Shown here: positions 23,347 through 34,689 of the stretch, piece by piece
Layout of the letters: each line of letters starts with the position of its first letter
How positions within the stretch are numbered: the stretch's first letter is position 1
Assembly: GCF_029867415.1 (NCBI RefSeq)
Contig: NC_081185.1
Span: 28,472,245-28,536,244 of the forward strand
Length of the DNA stretch: 64,000 bases
Reading direction: 5' to 3'
Source of the DNA: Vicia villosa
Lineage: Eukaryota > Streptophyta > Magnoliopsida > Fabales > Fabaceae
Notes under the pieces: generated by a model
Database searches by the model: none
Seen by the model: the letters and a program-made list of their open reading frames with translations, nothing else
What the model was told of the DNA's origin: nothing
Made by a program: the position numbers and the translations under genes

Positions 23347-25147
23347 AAATTATCTTCTTCTTAGGTACCCACAATTTCTTGGGTCCTTTCTTGTTAGTTC
23401 TCCTCAAGTTCTGATTGAACTTGGGTTTAGCATAATATTTAACAGGAGGAACAACATGATATTCTTTAGGTTTGTCAGCATGATATTTCTTAGGATGTGT
23501 CACATGCTTCTTGGTGTGAACAGTGTTAAAGCTCTGTGCATGTGAAGTGAGTCTGATATCATGTGCATGGCCATATTTGAACTGATCATACAATGGCTTG
23601 TATGTGATCTTCAGATCATCAATAGGTTCAAATTTATGTGAGGTATCACCCTCATAGCCAAAACCAAACCTTCTGTTTCTAGAAACACCATATATCATAG
23701 AAGCAAGATGACTTCTGCCAATACTTCTAGATAAGAACTTTCTGAAGCTCGAGTCATATTCTTTCAGAATAAGATTGAGACATGGAATGGATTTTTCTGT
23801 TTCAGAAGGAGATCCACTATCTTTGGATAGATTTAAAACTTTTTCCTTCAGTTCAGAATTTTCCACTTCCAGCTTCTTAGTTTCAAATTCAAACTGCTTC
23901 TTCAGCTTTTTGTATTTGATACTAAGATAAGCCTTGAGTTCCAGAAGTTCTGTTAAACTGGAAACTAACTCTTCTCTAGATAGTTTAGAAAATACCTCTT
24001 CAGAATCTGATTCTGATGTAGATTCTGATCCATCATCTTCTGTAGCCATCAGCGCAAAGTTGGCTTGCTCTCCTTCAGAGTCTGATTCTGATTCAGAATC
24101 ATCCCATGTTGCCATAAGACCTTTCTTCTTATGAAACTTCTTCTTGGGATTCTCCTTCTGAAGTTTTGGACATTCATTCTTGAAGTGTCCAGGCTCATTG
24201 CACTCATAGCAGACAGCCTTCTTCTTGTCAGATCTTCTGTCACCAGAAGATTCACCTCGTTCAAATCTCTTTGAACTTCTGATGCCTCTAAACTTCCTTT
24301 GCTTGCTCTTCCAGAGTTGGTTTACCCTTCTGGAGATCATGGACAGTTCATCTTCTTCTTCTGATTCTGATTCTTCAGAATCTTCTTCTTTAGCCGGAAA
24401 AGCGTTAGTGCATTTTTTAACATTAGATTTTAATGCAATAGACTTACCTTTCTTCTGAGGCTCGTTTGCATCCAGCTCTATTTCATGGCTTCTCAAGGCA
24501 CTGATAAGCTCTTCCAAAGAAACTTCATTCAGATTCTTTGCAATCTTGAATGCTGTTACCATTGGACCCCATCTTCTGGGTAAGCATCTGATAATCTTCT
24601 TTACATGATCAGCCTTGGTGTAGCCTTTATCCAGAACTCTTAATCCAGCAGTTAGCGTTTGAAATCTTGAGAACATCTTCTCAATGTTTTCATCATCCTC
24701 CATCTTGAAGGCTTCATATCTTTGGATTAGAGCAAGAGCTTTAGTCTCCTTGACTTGAGCATTTCCCTCATGGGTCATTTTCAATGACTCATATATATCA
24801 TAGGCCGTTTCCCTGTTAGATATCTTCTCATACACAGCATGAGAGATAGCATTCAGCAAAACAGTCCTACATTTATGATGATTCTTGAAAAGCTTCTTCT
24901 GATCATCATCCATTTCTTGCCTTGTAAGCCTTACGCCACTAGCTTTCACTGGATGTTTGTAACCATCCATCAGAAGATCCCATAGTTCACCATCTAGACC
25001 AAGAAAGTAACTTTCCAGTTTATCTTTCCAGTATTCAAAGTTTTCACCATCAAATACTGGTGGTCTAGTATAACCATTGTTACCATTATATTGCTCAGCA
25101 GAGCCAGATGTAGATGCAGGTGGGTTTGTTGGAATTTCACCAGCCAT
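23228..25147 (-). CDS. gag: Sirevirus Gag, 639-codon frame (runs into protease out of frame)
   Basis: The ATG at 25147 lies 73 bases after the PBS. Residues about 20-240 form a copia-type Gag domain (motifs FDGENFEYWKDKLESYF, LKMTHEGNAQVKETKAL). A Ser/Glu-acidic region follows. A zinc knuckle CYECNEPGHFKNEC is at about residues 311-324, then acidic Ser-rich repeats and a Lys/Glu coiled coil at about 395-440. The long His/Lys/Tyr-rich extension is typical of Sirevirus Gag. Translation past about 23310 is the wrong frame over the protease, so the true Gag-Pol fusion needs a 1-base shift there. Whether that is programmed slippage on the A-run or a mutation cannot be told from one copy. Gag builds the particle and packages RNA. 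Confidence 0.92.
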   Translation of the reverse strand: MAGEIPTNPPASTSGSAEQYNGNNGYTRPPVFDGENFEYWKDKLESYFLGLDGELWDLLMDGYKHPVKASGVRLTRQEMDDDQKKLFKNHHKCRTVLLNAISHAVYEKISNRETAYDIYESLKMTHEGNAQVKETKALALIQRYEAFKMEDDENIEKMFSRFQTLTAGLRVLDKGYTKADHVKKIIRCLPRRWGPMVTAFKIAKNLNEVSLEELISALRSHEIELDANEPQKKGKSIALKSNVKKCTNAFPAKEEDSEESESEEEDELSMISRRVNQLWKSKQRKFRGIRSSKRFERGESSGDRRSDKKKAVCYECNEPGHFKNECPKLQKENPKKKFHKKKGLMATWDDSESESDSEGEQANFALMATEDDGSESTSESDSEEVFSKLSREELVSSLTELLELKAYLSIKYKKLKKQFEFETKKLEVENSELKEKVLNLSKDSGSPSETEKSIPCLNLILKEYDSSFRKFLSRSIGRSHLASMIYGVSRNRRFGFGYEGDTSHKFEPIDDLKITYKPLYDQFKYGHAHDIRLTSHAQSFNTVHTKKHVTHPKKYHADKPKEYHVVPPVKYYAKPKFNQNLRRTNKKGPKKLWVPKKKIIFVADILGCKEDKKKNVMVPGLWVLATHDGKKVYIPRPGA

Positions 25148-25219
25148 CTTTTACTGAAGCGTTTTTCTCTTCCTGAATCTTTTCTAAACACGGTTAAGTG
25201 CTTGCACCTTAGAACCGGC

Positions 25220-25231
25220 GCTCTGATGCCA
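25220..25231 (-). other. Primer binding site of element S
   Basis: On the minus strand the sequence is TGGCATCAGAGC, two bases after the LTR end; it matches the usual initiator-Met tRNA type PBS of copia elements, with C for T at the fourth base. Confidence 0.9.
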
Positions 25232-25233
25232 AT

Positions 25234-26445
25234 TGAAGGATAGAAAAACACTTAGAAAGGGGGGGTTTGAATAAGTGTAGTCTAAAAACTTGAACGATAA
25301 AAACAAATTGCACAGTTATTTTTATCCTGGTTCGTTGTTAACTAAACTACTCCAGTCCACCCCCTTGGAGTGATTTACCTCACCTGAGGATTTAATCCAC
25401 TAATCTCAACAGATTACAATGGTTTTCCACTTAGCCCGCGACTAAGTCTTCTAGAGTATCCTGATCACAACCTGATCACTCCAGGAACAATTGCTTAGAC
25501 ACAAGCTAAGACTTTCTAGAGTATCCTGACCACCACGTGATCACTCTAGTTACAACTGCTTAGACACAAGCTAAGACTTCCTAGAGTATCATGATCACAC
25601 TTGATCACTCTAGTTACTTACAAATTAATGTAATCAATTCTAAGAGTATTACAATGCTTCTGAAAAGCTATAATCACAACAGTGATATTTCTCTTAAAGT
25701 TTAAGCTTAATCTCACTAATATATTACAACAGCAATGTAGTGAGCTTTGATGAAGATGAAGTTTGTGAGCTTTGATTTGAACAGCGTTTCAGCAAGTTAG
25801 TATTCACAGAATTCGTCAGAATCGGTAACCTTGCTTCTCATCAGAACTTCATATTTATAGGAACTTGAGAAGATGACCGTTGGGAGCATTTAATGCTTCG
25901 CTTATTCCGTACAGCATTGCATTTAATGTTTCACTCTTTTGTTAACTACCTCGAGCCTTGTTTACGCTGTGTCTACTGACGTTGCCTTTAATAGCTTCTA
26001 ATGTTCCTTTTGTCAGTCAGCGTAGCCTGCCATCTTGTACTTGCTTCTGATCTGATGTTTGTGTATACAACGTTTGAATATCATCAGAGTCAAACAGCTT
26101 GGTGTAGAGCATCTTCTTGTCTTCTGACCTTGAAGAGCTTCTGAGCGTGATACCATGAGAACTTCAGTGCTTCTGCTTCTGAACTCAAGTTCTTCTGATG
26201 CTTCCATAGACCCATGTTCTGATTCTGCTTTGACCATCTTCTGATGTCTTGCCAGACCATGTTCTGATGTTGCATGCTGAACCTTCTTAGTCAAAGCTTC
26301 TGAGCGCTGATTTGTGCATACTCTTTATATATTTCCTGAAAGGGAAATTGCAGTGTATTAGAGTACCACATTATCTCATCCAAAATTCATATTCTTGTTA
26401 TCATCAAAACTAAGAATATTGATCAGAACAAATCTTGTTCTAACA
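25234..26445 (-). repeat. 5' LTR of element S
   Basis: It has the same termini and length (1212 bp) as the 3' LTR. A TATA box, CTATAAATAT on the minus strand, lies at 25851-25860 and would drive the genomic transcript. It ends at the TAACC duplication (26446-26450). Confidence 0.95.
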
Positions 26446-26450
26446 TAACC

Positions 26451-26646
26451 TACCCCCCATGGATAACCATGGATGCAAAGGGTGCTTTCACCTTCCCTTT
26501 GTATAACCTACCCCCCGAACTCAATCTCTTTTCAAAGAAGGTCTTTCCTGTTCTTTTATACCATTCCTAATTGGATAAAATAAAAGTCGGTGGCGACGCT
26601 TGCTATCCACAATATTTCTAAAAGTCAGTTCTCCCACCGTATTACA
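26451..26646 (+). repeat. 3' LTR of element B, second segment
   Basis: The LTR resumes after the second TAACC copy and runs through GTCGGTGGCGACGCTTGC to the terminus CCGTATTACA at 26646, the same terminus as in E2 and D. Added to 13804-17027, this gives an LTR of about 3.42 kb. The base after it begins GTGAA; the matching copy should lie left of B outside the window. Confidence 0.9.
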
Positions 26647-26750
26647 GTGAAGGTTATTTTCTTGCAACTCATGTAATCTCTAATAACAATTTTCTAACTA
26701 TAGTTAACTCGAGAGTTGATATCTCCCTAGAGTAGATCTTTTGATCGATA

Positions 26751-26960
26751 CTACTACAGAAAATCCCTTTCATAACGGTTGAAAAAGAGATACCATCACG
26801 CGTGACATATTGTCGTGAAGTAGCGTGTGGTTATAAGTTGGTTGTTTCAACCATCGGCACACGACCGTTGTGATAAACTATGTAATACGCTATCTATTAC
26901 AACGGTTGACGTAAACAACCGTTGTCATAAATATAGTGTCATGGATTCAATACCCAACTA
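26751..26960. repeat. Possible terminus of a CACTA-type DNA transposon
   Basis: CTACTACAGAAAATCCC is followed by repeated subterminal motifs in both orientations: AACGGTTGA (26775), CGACCGTTGTG (26862), AACGGTTGAC (26901) and CAACCGTTGTC (26916). Legume CACTA elements commonly start CACTACAAGAAAA and carry such CCGTTG repeats. The first bases are not a perfect CACTA, and no matching other end is visible. The 100 bases before it (26647-26750) hold nothing I recognise. Confidence 0.45.
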
Positions 26961-27029
26961 TAGCCAAAATTAAAGCACATTAAAAAAACAACATTTCAAC
27001 ACAGTTATAAGTTCAAGCAGTTTTGATAT

Positions 27030-27600
27030 ATGTAGGAGTTTATTATAAAATATAGGATGACTTGTTTTTCCCTTCCCCTCATTTACCATATACAACCATT
27101 CAAATTTATTTTTGAGATAATAATCAGAAAAATTAAATTATTCTTGAAAAATAAATTAAACGATCCAATGTTTTTTGAATTACATGTCTCTTATAAATAA
27201 TGATTTCCTCTTTAGCCTATAGGATTTGATTCAATCCCAAATTCTTCAAAGTAATGTTGATGAATGGATACCAGTATGAGTATTTCACACAAAATTTGAT
27301 TTCCTCTTCTTTTCTAGTTTATTTTTCTAATATTAAGATTCGTGTGAAAGACGCGGACTGACATCCTTTTATCAATGTTGTTTTGAAAATTTTGTGGCAT
27401 TGAATGAAATTCTATACACTAAAGAGGAAATTATGATTTACAAGATGTATGCAATTCGAAAAAATGTTGGATTGTCTAATGTTGATTTTCAAGAATAATT
27501 TAATTTTTTTAATTATTATCTCAAAAATCTATTTAAATAAATGCAAGTCAATGAGGGGTTAGTGAAACAAGCAATCACATATGATATAACAAACCCACTA
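27030..27600. repeat. Large imperfect inverted repeat (foldback element or hairpin locus)
   Basis: Arm 1 (about 27059-27290) and arm 2 (about 27342-27580) are reverse complements with scattered mismatches and small gaps, around a loop of about 50 bases. Matching landmarks are CTCTTTAG / CTAAAGAGG, TTATTCTTGAAAA / TTTTCAAGAATAA, TTTTTGAGATAATAAT / ATTATTATCTCAAAAA, and TATTTCACAC / GTGTGAAA. Weaker pairing extends outward to about 27030 and 27600. No coding frame is supported. I did not find clear target duplications. Confidence 0.8.
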
Positions 27601-27745
27601 ACAACATTTATCAACAAAAACATCAATTAATTAACATAGATTGAGAGATATTAATAACTAACCATTTCTCAAAGTTTTAAATGATAAGTAAATAACCAGA
27701 ACCACTTGCTAGCTACACATGAAAAACCATTTATAAAAAATACAA

Positions 27746-27750
<5 letters not shown>

Positions 27751-27777
<27 letters not shown>
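27751..27777. repeat. CAA microsatellite
   Basis: Eight or so consecutive CAA units, in otherwise A-rich unique-looking sequence (27600-28190) that contains no recognisable gene. Confidence 0.9.
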
Positions 27778-28189
27778 AAACAACATTTATAAATAACATA
27801 CATACCTTTAGTTGAAAAAGTGATTGTCTCATAATGAAGTTGAAGTTGATCTACTTGTGTTCTTATAAATAACATACATACCTGTAACCGATTACATCCA
27901 GAAGCGAACCCGATCACACCTGTTGCAAAACCAAAAATATGCAACTCTTTCTTATCATCTCAAAACCCCAATTCTCCTCGAGTTCCGACTCTGACTCGCA
28001 AATCACACCCATCCAACAACATCAACAACATTTAATAATCACTTTTATGATTCCAACAACAAAACTTACAGCAGCTCATCACTCTATCACTACTCAAAAC
28101 GTCGACATCACACAAAATGATAACTCAACACTAACAACTCCACGATCAATATGCAGTGCTGACGCATTGCAATCATCTAAGCTTCATCT

Positions 28190-28620
28190 TCTAAGGGTTA
28201 TCCTACTCGCTTAACATATATCTTTCGCCATAAGAATCATCATCGACTCATCAAAATAATTCGTAATCACTTGGTTTAACTTCCAACAGTTCACCCCAAG
28301 GATAACCTCAAATTAATCCAACATCTCGCTATAACCAAAAGTCACAATTATTCCCATAAATACACCAGGACTTACACACAATGTCCCCGCCATTAGCCAT
28401 AACATCGCCCTCCACTCCTAGAGATGCGAACAACACAAATACCTGATCATTCTAGGACACTTCGATCTGAACGCTAGATATGAATCCCAAATCTGTACCT
28501 TCTTCGAAATTGGAAAAAAACATTGTCTCACCAACATTTGCACTTTTGCAATCCACGGAACATTGAACCAACTGTTTCCTCCTGGCCCATCTCAGAGTAG
28601 CATAAGCTTCTCCCCCACTT
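28190..28620 (-). pseudogene. Decayed Ty3/gypsy protease-RT junction remnant
   Basis: On the minus strand, around 28330-28250, one frame reads FEVILGVN...LNQV.TNYFDES. This closely resembles the FDVILGMNWL-type block after the protease of chromovirus-type Ty3/gypsy elements. Upstream sequence to about 28620 gives only short frames broken by stops. No LTR, PBS or RT core can be tied to it with confidence. This is an old, inactive fragment. Confidence 0.5.
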
Positions 28621-28819
28621 GCTTTAATTCCACTCCTGCAAACAAATGATTAGAAAGCAAGAAAGCACCGACAGTGTTCCCCACACATATTGCGTACTAA
28701 GGAACAACATGTCGACAGTATTCAACAGTCACACTACACTGACTCAACAACAACAACAGTAATTTAATAAAAATCAGAGTAATTTATTTTCAAAATAATA
28801 TACAACAATTAGGATGCTA

Positions 28820-30436
28820 CACTTCATCAACAATAAAATCTGCACAAACATGCATACATAGATATATATAAAACTTTTCAGATGAACCGATAAATAACTT
28901 CAACTTTATTAAAGAAGCGGAAAGAAACCATGTTTATACAAGGAAACATAATAAAATGAAGCATAATAATGAATAAATAGCAATTTAAGCACACATAATT
29001 ATACTTCTTCAACGTTAAACATCAAGCCATACATAATATAACACAATGGGACTGACACCGACTCAATGCATGTGGTACCATAACACGTCGCTTTTTTCCA
29101 TATAAGGCCACATCGCCATTTGCCATTGAGGCCACATCGTCATTTGCCATTAAGGCCATGCAACAACATAAAATGCATTGATATTCCGACTTACTAATGC
29201 CATGCCAATACAGGACATTGTCATCATCATCATGCAATATATTATGCAATTCATTCATACCTCATTCGTACAACACCATCACGTTTAATCACAATAATAT
29301 GCATCACACTTCATACAACACTAACATATAAGGCTTAGCCTCTGACCAAAATAATCGTTTTTCGTTATCAAAATTATTATCACATTACAGAGAATATCTT
29401 TAGCTTCCCGTAGGTAAAAACGGCACGTCAAACAGACACTCGAGTCAATAGTTATCAATTTTTAAAGTTTTAACCAAACTACAAACATCGACATAATATA
29501 CCGATGCCACAACCACTCATTATATACCAACTAAATTTATTTCCAGAACCTAAAACCATTTTATTTAAAATGATATCGCGTTAGATTTCTAACGCTTTGA
29601 ATGGGAACCCAAAGGGAGTTACGGTTCGAAAGTTATGAATTTTTCAAGTTTTCCAAAATCTGTACAAACAGCGGCAACCGGTTACCATCAGAGCCGTAAC
29701 CGGTTACACCCTTTTAAAACGCCCAGAAACGCTATTTTCAAGTGGTAACTGGGTACGCATATATCGGTAACCGATTACCACTGAACTAGAGTAAAAAAAT
29801 CACATTTTTTATGCTACGAAACTCAATCCAATCCACCCTAAAACGCCAATTTTGAAAGCAAAACAATTTCTTTTTTGTTCTATCAATTATGCACTAACAT
29901 TGCCCATCAATCTAACTCAATTCACATCATCAATTTCACTAATTTACACATAAAATGCATCAAAGATTCATCAATAGGTAAAACCCCATAAAGCAAAACA
30001 GTGAAAACTCAAGAACACACAATCGTGGAACCTAATCATCAACATACCCCATCATTATGCAACCCGTTATAGAGTTAGAATCTCACCCTACCTTGGTATT
30101 CCTAGCAAAGCTTCTTCACCTCTAACTATGGAGCTCTCACTTCTTCTTCCTCAAGCCCTAACTCTCTCCCTCTTTCCCCTTCTTCTGTTCTTTCCCTTTT
30201 TCATGTACTGACTATTTCTCCCAACCTCTTCCCCTTTTTTATTATTTTATAATATTATTATTATAACTACTAATTCCACATGATTACATTAATAGTAATA
30301 ATTCTCACCAATTATTTAATTAAATAATATCCACCTAATATTAAATAACTAAATAATTAATAACTAATATAATTTAATTAGTCCTAATCTCTACACCACC
30401 AATTATTTAATTAAATAATATCCACCTAATATCACT
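28820..30436 (-). repeat. LTR-like non-coding stretch, probably of an old Ty3/gypsy element
   Basis: On the minus strand an AT-rich part is followed by a purine-rich leader-like segment (about 30220-30110). A long non-coding tail then leads to GTGTAGCATCC near 28820. The degenerate protease remnant follows in the same orientation. The stretch contains three near-palindromes around TAACCGGTTA (29675, 29696, 29766); a fourth copy lies outside at 27883. The boundaries and the LTR identity are inference. I see no gene. Confidence 0.35.
30306..30433. repeat. 36 bp direct repeat
   Basis: The segment beginning CACCAATTATTTAATTAAAT occurs at 30306-30341 and exactly again at 30398-30433, 92 bases apart, next to the junction with the copia remnant. 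Confidence 0.9.
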
Positions 30437-30872
30437 TTGGAAGAAGTCGAGACGGTGGTAAAATTAAAAGAATTTTCAAAAGTAAAATATTTGAAAATTG
30501 AAGATAATGGTGAAGGCTTAAGTGTTTTAAGATGAGGAACTGAGTGTACAGGGATGTCCAAATTAAAGAAGTTTGATGAATCAAAGGAAAAATGTTTTAA
30601 TTTTCAGAAAATCAGTCACTTTAAGAAGGATTGTCCTGAGAGAAAGCTCAATGGTGATTCTGTTTAAGTTGTGGTTGCCTTGGATGAGGATGGTTATAAG
30701 GATATTGGTGCGCTAGTGGCATCGAGTTTGGAGACTGAAGATAATTGGGCATATAGACTCAGGTTGCTCTTATCACATGTGTCGAAGGATAGAATACTTT
30801 GATACTTTGAAGCTAATGCAAGGTGGAGTAGTTCTCCTTGGTGATAATAAGTCTTGCAAGGTTCATGGTATT
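30437..30872 (+). pseudogene. Copia gag-protease remnant, truncated by E0
   Basis: A zinc knuckle at 30593-30634 reads CFNFQ..SHFKKDC, in which the second Cys has become Phe. It is followed by an in-frame TAA (about 30664) and a frameshift. In the next frame the copia protease motif DSGCSYHMCRR (about 30755-30790) and LLGDNKSCKVHGI run up to 30872, where E0 begins. The rest should continue beyond 64000 if E0 inserted into it. This is a dead copy. Confidence 0.85.
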
Positions 30873-31682
30873 TGTAGCAACCTGCCCTAAAAATTTAGAT
30901 TTTAGAGTCGCCACCTATTCTGCCAGGGCAAATATGAAACCCTACGAAGTTTAGAGATCTGGATAAGCTATTATAATCAGGTCAAAGGAAGGTGTTAGGC
31001 ACCCTTAACCCTTTCCTAAGGTTTTGTCTAAGGTAAAGGTTTATGGGTTAAGAGTATTAAGGTGACAGAAAGTTAAATAAGACAAACTTTAAACCTTATT
31101 GAAGTTTTGGGGAAGGGGACTCCACTTGTTACCAAGTGCCTACGTACCTCCTTAGGGAGGATCAAAGTCTACGTAGTTCGGGGTATGTTGGTGTTTTTTA
31201 GAGGTTGTACGCCTTTGTAATTTGTACGTTGAAGTGTGTTTTAAATTGCAGTTTGCAGTTATGCAATTATCGCAGTTTCGTAGTTCGTAGTTTTGTGAAG
31301 ATATTAAAAGTTTATTATAGCATACAACCCAAATTAGTATTATCTTGAGATTTTGTTAACCGCGTTGATCAATCGATTTGATCAATATAATTAACAAATT
31401 AGTGACGAATTACTAATTATCATAACCGATTGATTCAGTTAAAACCATTAGCAAATTATACCTGTTTAAATATTTTATTTAAATTAAAGTTGAATAATTT
31501 ATCATTAATCATCGTAATCAATTGATTTGATTAAAATAATTAACAAATTGACCCTAATATAAATTAGCTCGACAAAATTTATTTTGTCGATAATCATCAT
31601 AATCAATTGATTCGATTAGAACGATTAGCGAAGGAAATCTTGATGTGAAGTTTTAATAAGAATTAATCCTAATATACTTTTG

Positions 31683-32058
31683 TGAAAAAAAAATTTAAAT
31701 AACAAGGTTTAAAAAAAAAATTACCAAAAAAACAAGTTTTTCAAAAAATTTACCAAAGTGTCTAGGTTTTGAAGACCCCCTGGAGTATGCGCCAAATGAA
31801 TTGGCGCATTAGTATAAAAATTAGGAGTATGCGCCATATGGTTTGGCGCAAATGTGAAATTTTTTTTTTTTTTTTTTTACTTTTCAACATTTAAGCCAAA
31901 TGGATTGGCTAACTCAAAAAATTTTATACTAATGCGCCAAATGGTTTGGCGCATACTCTAGGGGGTCCTGCAAAACCTAGACATTTTGGTAAATTTTATG
32001 AAAACCTTGTTTTTTATGTAATTTTTTTTATAAACATTGTTATTTAAATTTTTTCATC
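31683..32058. mobile_element. Foldback MITE with nested palindromes
   Basis: The ends are inverted repeats of about 150 bases: TGAAAAAAAAATTTAAATAAC at the left and its near reverse complement at the right. GTCTAGGTTTTG and ATGCGCCAAA blocks further in pair in the same way. TACTTTTG flanks both sides (31675-31682 and 32059-32066), a likely 8-9 bp target duplication as in Mutator-type MITEs. The interior holds four short palindromes of the type TGCGCCAAA...TTGGCGCA and a poly-T run. There is no coding capacity. Confidence 0.82.
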
Positions 32059-32497
32059 TACTTTTGTTAGATTGAAAGTATGATTTTTAATCAACGCGTT
32101 TATTAGGAATAATCGAATCGATTAAGAAATTTGCATAAACCCCATTGAACCAATTAATTAAAACTTAATTAGCTAAGTAACATTAATTACTAAGTTAAAT
32201 CACTAAACTAAAATAATTAATAAGTTAAATTACTTAACTTAATTAATTTATTGAAAGAAAAACTTAATAAAAATAAAAACTATGAAAGAAAAGAAAAGGG
32301 GTTATATAAATAAATAAAACAAAAAAATTGGAAAACCTGGCGCGTGATCCTGTGTGGTTGACCTGTTAGGGTCCTTGGGTGTGTCTGCGTATTCCCAAGC
32401 GTTGGATATGATGCTGGTGGAAATCTGATGGTGGTGATTGAAGACGTATGGTGGGTGTGCGTTGATGAGAATCATGGGATCAGCGTTTGAAGGTTTT

Positions 32498-32580
32498 AAA
32501 AAAACATTGCTCAGCCTAGGGATCGAACCCAAGTTTCTTTGGCCACCAATACATTCATGTTTCACCACCTGTACCAAGCT
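32498..32580 (-). other. tRNA-like (Pol III-like) unit in the E0 LTR
   Basis: On the minus strand an A-box-like TGGTACAGGTGG (complement of 32565-32576) is followed about 47 bases later by the B-box GGTTCGATCCC (complement of 32519-32529). A run of seven T (32504-32498) follows within about 15 bases. It lies in sense with the LTR. Not a functional tRNA gene: cloverleaf pairing is poor. Confidence 0.62.
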
Positions 32581-34327
32581 TAACAACTGATAGTAAATCG
32601 AAACAAAAACATAATATTCAATGATTCGTTGGCTAATGGAATTGGAAAGAACTCAGTGACGTGGATCCCACTAATGCGTACGCATCCAATCAAAATTGGG
32701 GAGACCAAAATAGAAGAGTTGACGGGCCAATGAAATGAGGGAAGAGAAGTCATCAATGTTGACCAACCAATAGTGATACACAGTGGTTCCACGCATGTAA
32801 GTCATCCGGTCCAAGAGCTCCAACGCCGCCGCAACACTAACGCCAGTTGTCTTCTCCGACAAGAGTAATTCCTACAACCTGCAAAAAAGGTTCACACAAG
32901 ACGGGAAAATAGCCCAGATCACGTAAATAATACGCTCCGAATCCAATGGAGATGTTAGTTTCTCTTGAAACGGTCTGCAACCATGAATACGATGAAGGAT
33001 GACCTTCATGCCCTAACAATGGCAAAGAATCCTTCCTGCATCAAAACTTTAGAGTAATTGTTCAAATCGATCATAAACATGATGGAAAATATGAAATCAC
33101 GTACAGAAGCCATTTAAATTTCATAGAATATCAATTTGAACCTCAAGAACCTGAACGAATCTGTGTAACCTTGGTGGCGCGATCTTGGCGTGTTTCTAAC
33201 TTCCCCAATGGTTGGAACGAATCCCTTGAGTCCTCAGGAGATATTAGGGTTTTTTGATCTCATTCTCCTTCCCTTTATGGTCTGAACGTGATAAGTACAT
33301 ATAGTGGAGTGCATTAGGTCAAAAGTTGGGCTTGGACATCAAGTTCTTAGTGAGATTGAAATTTGATTCAAATGTGTATTAAATCTTTCTATTTTTGCCA
33401 ATCTCTCTCCATAATCATGCTAGCACGAATTTAGATCCCTTTAATTGGGTTTGGATCTGGATAAATGGATGGGAATTGATTCATGAGATATTCCTTCATT
33501 TAGTTATGATTTTATTTGGTTTTTCATTGATTTTAAATAAATAAAATCAATAGTAATTGAAATAAAACCATAAAATAAATGGTAGTTGATTCATGGGGTC
33601 TCAATAAGCTTAATATCACGTGGATAACCCAAGATTATAGGCCCATTGCTCAAAGGTGTGAATATCATCAATTAGGGTTTCATCCATTTTCCAAATTTCT
33701 CCCAACTTCTGACAATCGTAACTCACTCAATTTTTATCCTATGAAGGTGTTATAGGACTTTTTGGAAAGCTAAAGATGTCCTTTATAAGCCACTTTGGAA
33801 CATAGTTTTCATTTGGAGATTTTATCTTGATGATATGGGCTTTGACAAAAACTGCTTTTTGTGATCTTCTAGAAGGACTTGTAATCTTTTGGACCATATC
33901 TCTTAAATGGAGCATTTTTTGCCGTGGCATTAGAGAGACAAAGTTGTAGAGAATTCAATTTCCTTCAAGATAGGATTTTGTTGAGAAATTTCTGATGTTC
34001 CATGTGAGAGTTGTGGCTGGTCAAAGTTCAGTTGACTTTTAGGTTAAAAACCCTAATTTAGAAACTTTGAGTTTTCTTGATTTCTGAACTTTTGACTGAG
34101 CAATCTTGTGAGTCAGAGCTTGAAACTTGTCATGGAGATGCTTTGAATCCCAAGAGATCATATGAAGCTTACTTGAGGCCTTGATACATCCTTTCTCCTT
34201 AGCCAATCCAAAACCCTAATTTGAGGACCCTTTGATTAGGGGGTGTGCATTCAGTCAAGTCTTGAGCTTTTGATACTTGTATGAGCTTGAAAGTAAAAAT
34301 GTGATGGGCAAATTTTGGGGTATGACA

Positions 34328-34520
34328 GCTGCCCCTGTTCAATCTTCTTAAACCTGAGGATGTAGATTGGCTTATGTTCCTGTTGGAATCTGAAGGTGGA
34401 AGAGGATTGAACACTAGAATACCAAGAAATTTGCCCTTGATGATGCAGGGACTTTTTAGGAGATGGGCTTAAAGATGCCATCCATGCGAAATATTGTCGG
34501 AGGTGGGCTTAAAGATGCCA
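34328..34520 (-). other. Polypurine tract and conserved preterminal block of E0
   Basis: On the minus strand the tract GATTGAACAGGGGCAGC (34344-34328) directly precedes the 3' LTR. The 175 bases before it match the corresponding blocks of B and E2, including two copies of GATGGCATCTTTAAGCCCA. Confidence 0.88.
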
Positions 34521-34689
34521 TCTTGGATTGAATGGCGTAAGAATACGCAAGTCTCACGCTTTTCGGATCGAAGAGTAATTAAATAATGGAAGACCCCTAA
34601 ATTTACCTTATACTTGAGTGTGAAAGAAGGAAAGTCCTGCTAAGGCCTGAGACTTACATAGCGAGGATTCGTAGTTTGTCGTGTGAAAG

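Larger units (their letters stand above)
17028..26445 (-). mobile_element. Element S: Sirevirus-type Ty1/copia retrotransposon with envelope-like ORF, RT deleted
   Basis: Two 1212 bp LTRs, a perfect 5 bp target duplication, PBS and polypurine tract define a complete insertion of 9418 bp on the minus strand. The order is gag, protease, integrase, (RT and RNase H missing), envelope-like ORF. A gag extended at its 3' end, an envelope-like ORF after pol, and several polypurine-like tracts near the 3' LTR are Sirevirus traits (SIRE1/Maximus type). I see about 14 base differences between the LTRs (near 1.2%) and no length change, so the insertion is recent. With no RT it depends on a helper element. 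Confidence 0.93.
30873..34327 (-). repeat. 3' LTR of E0 (about 3.46 kb, includes a MITE)
   Basis: On the minus strand it runs TGTCATACCCCAAAATTTG at 34327 to GGTTGCTACA at 30873. The last 480 bases match 63521-64000. It contains a foldback MITE (31683-32058) and a tRNA-like unit (32498-32580). Small frames such as 32302-32586 are not supported as genes. Confidence 0.93.

Noticed and set aside
26647..30436. Host gene in the debris region between the two transposon blocks
   Set aside because: Only short frames, broken Ty3/gypsy motifs, inverted repeats and AT-rich sequence are seen; no exon-intron structure with a recognisable protein.
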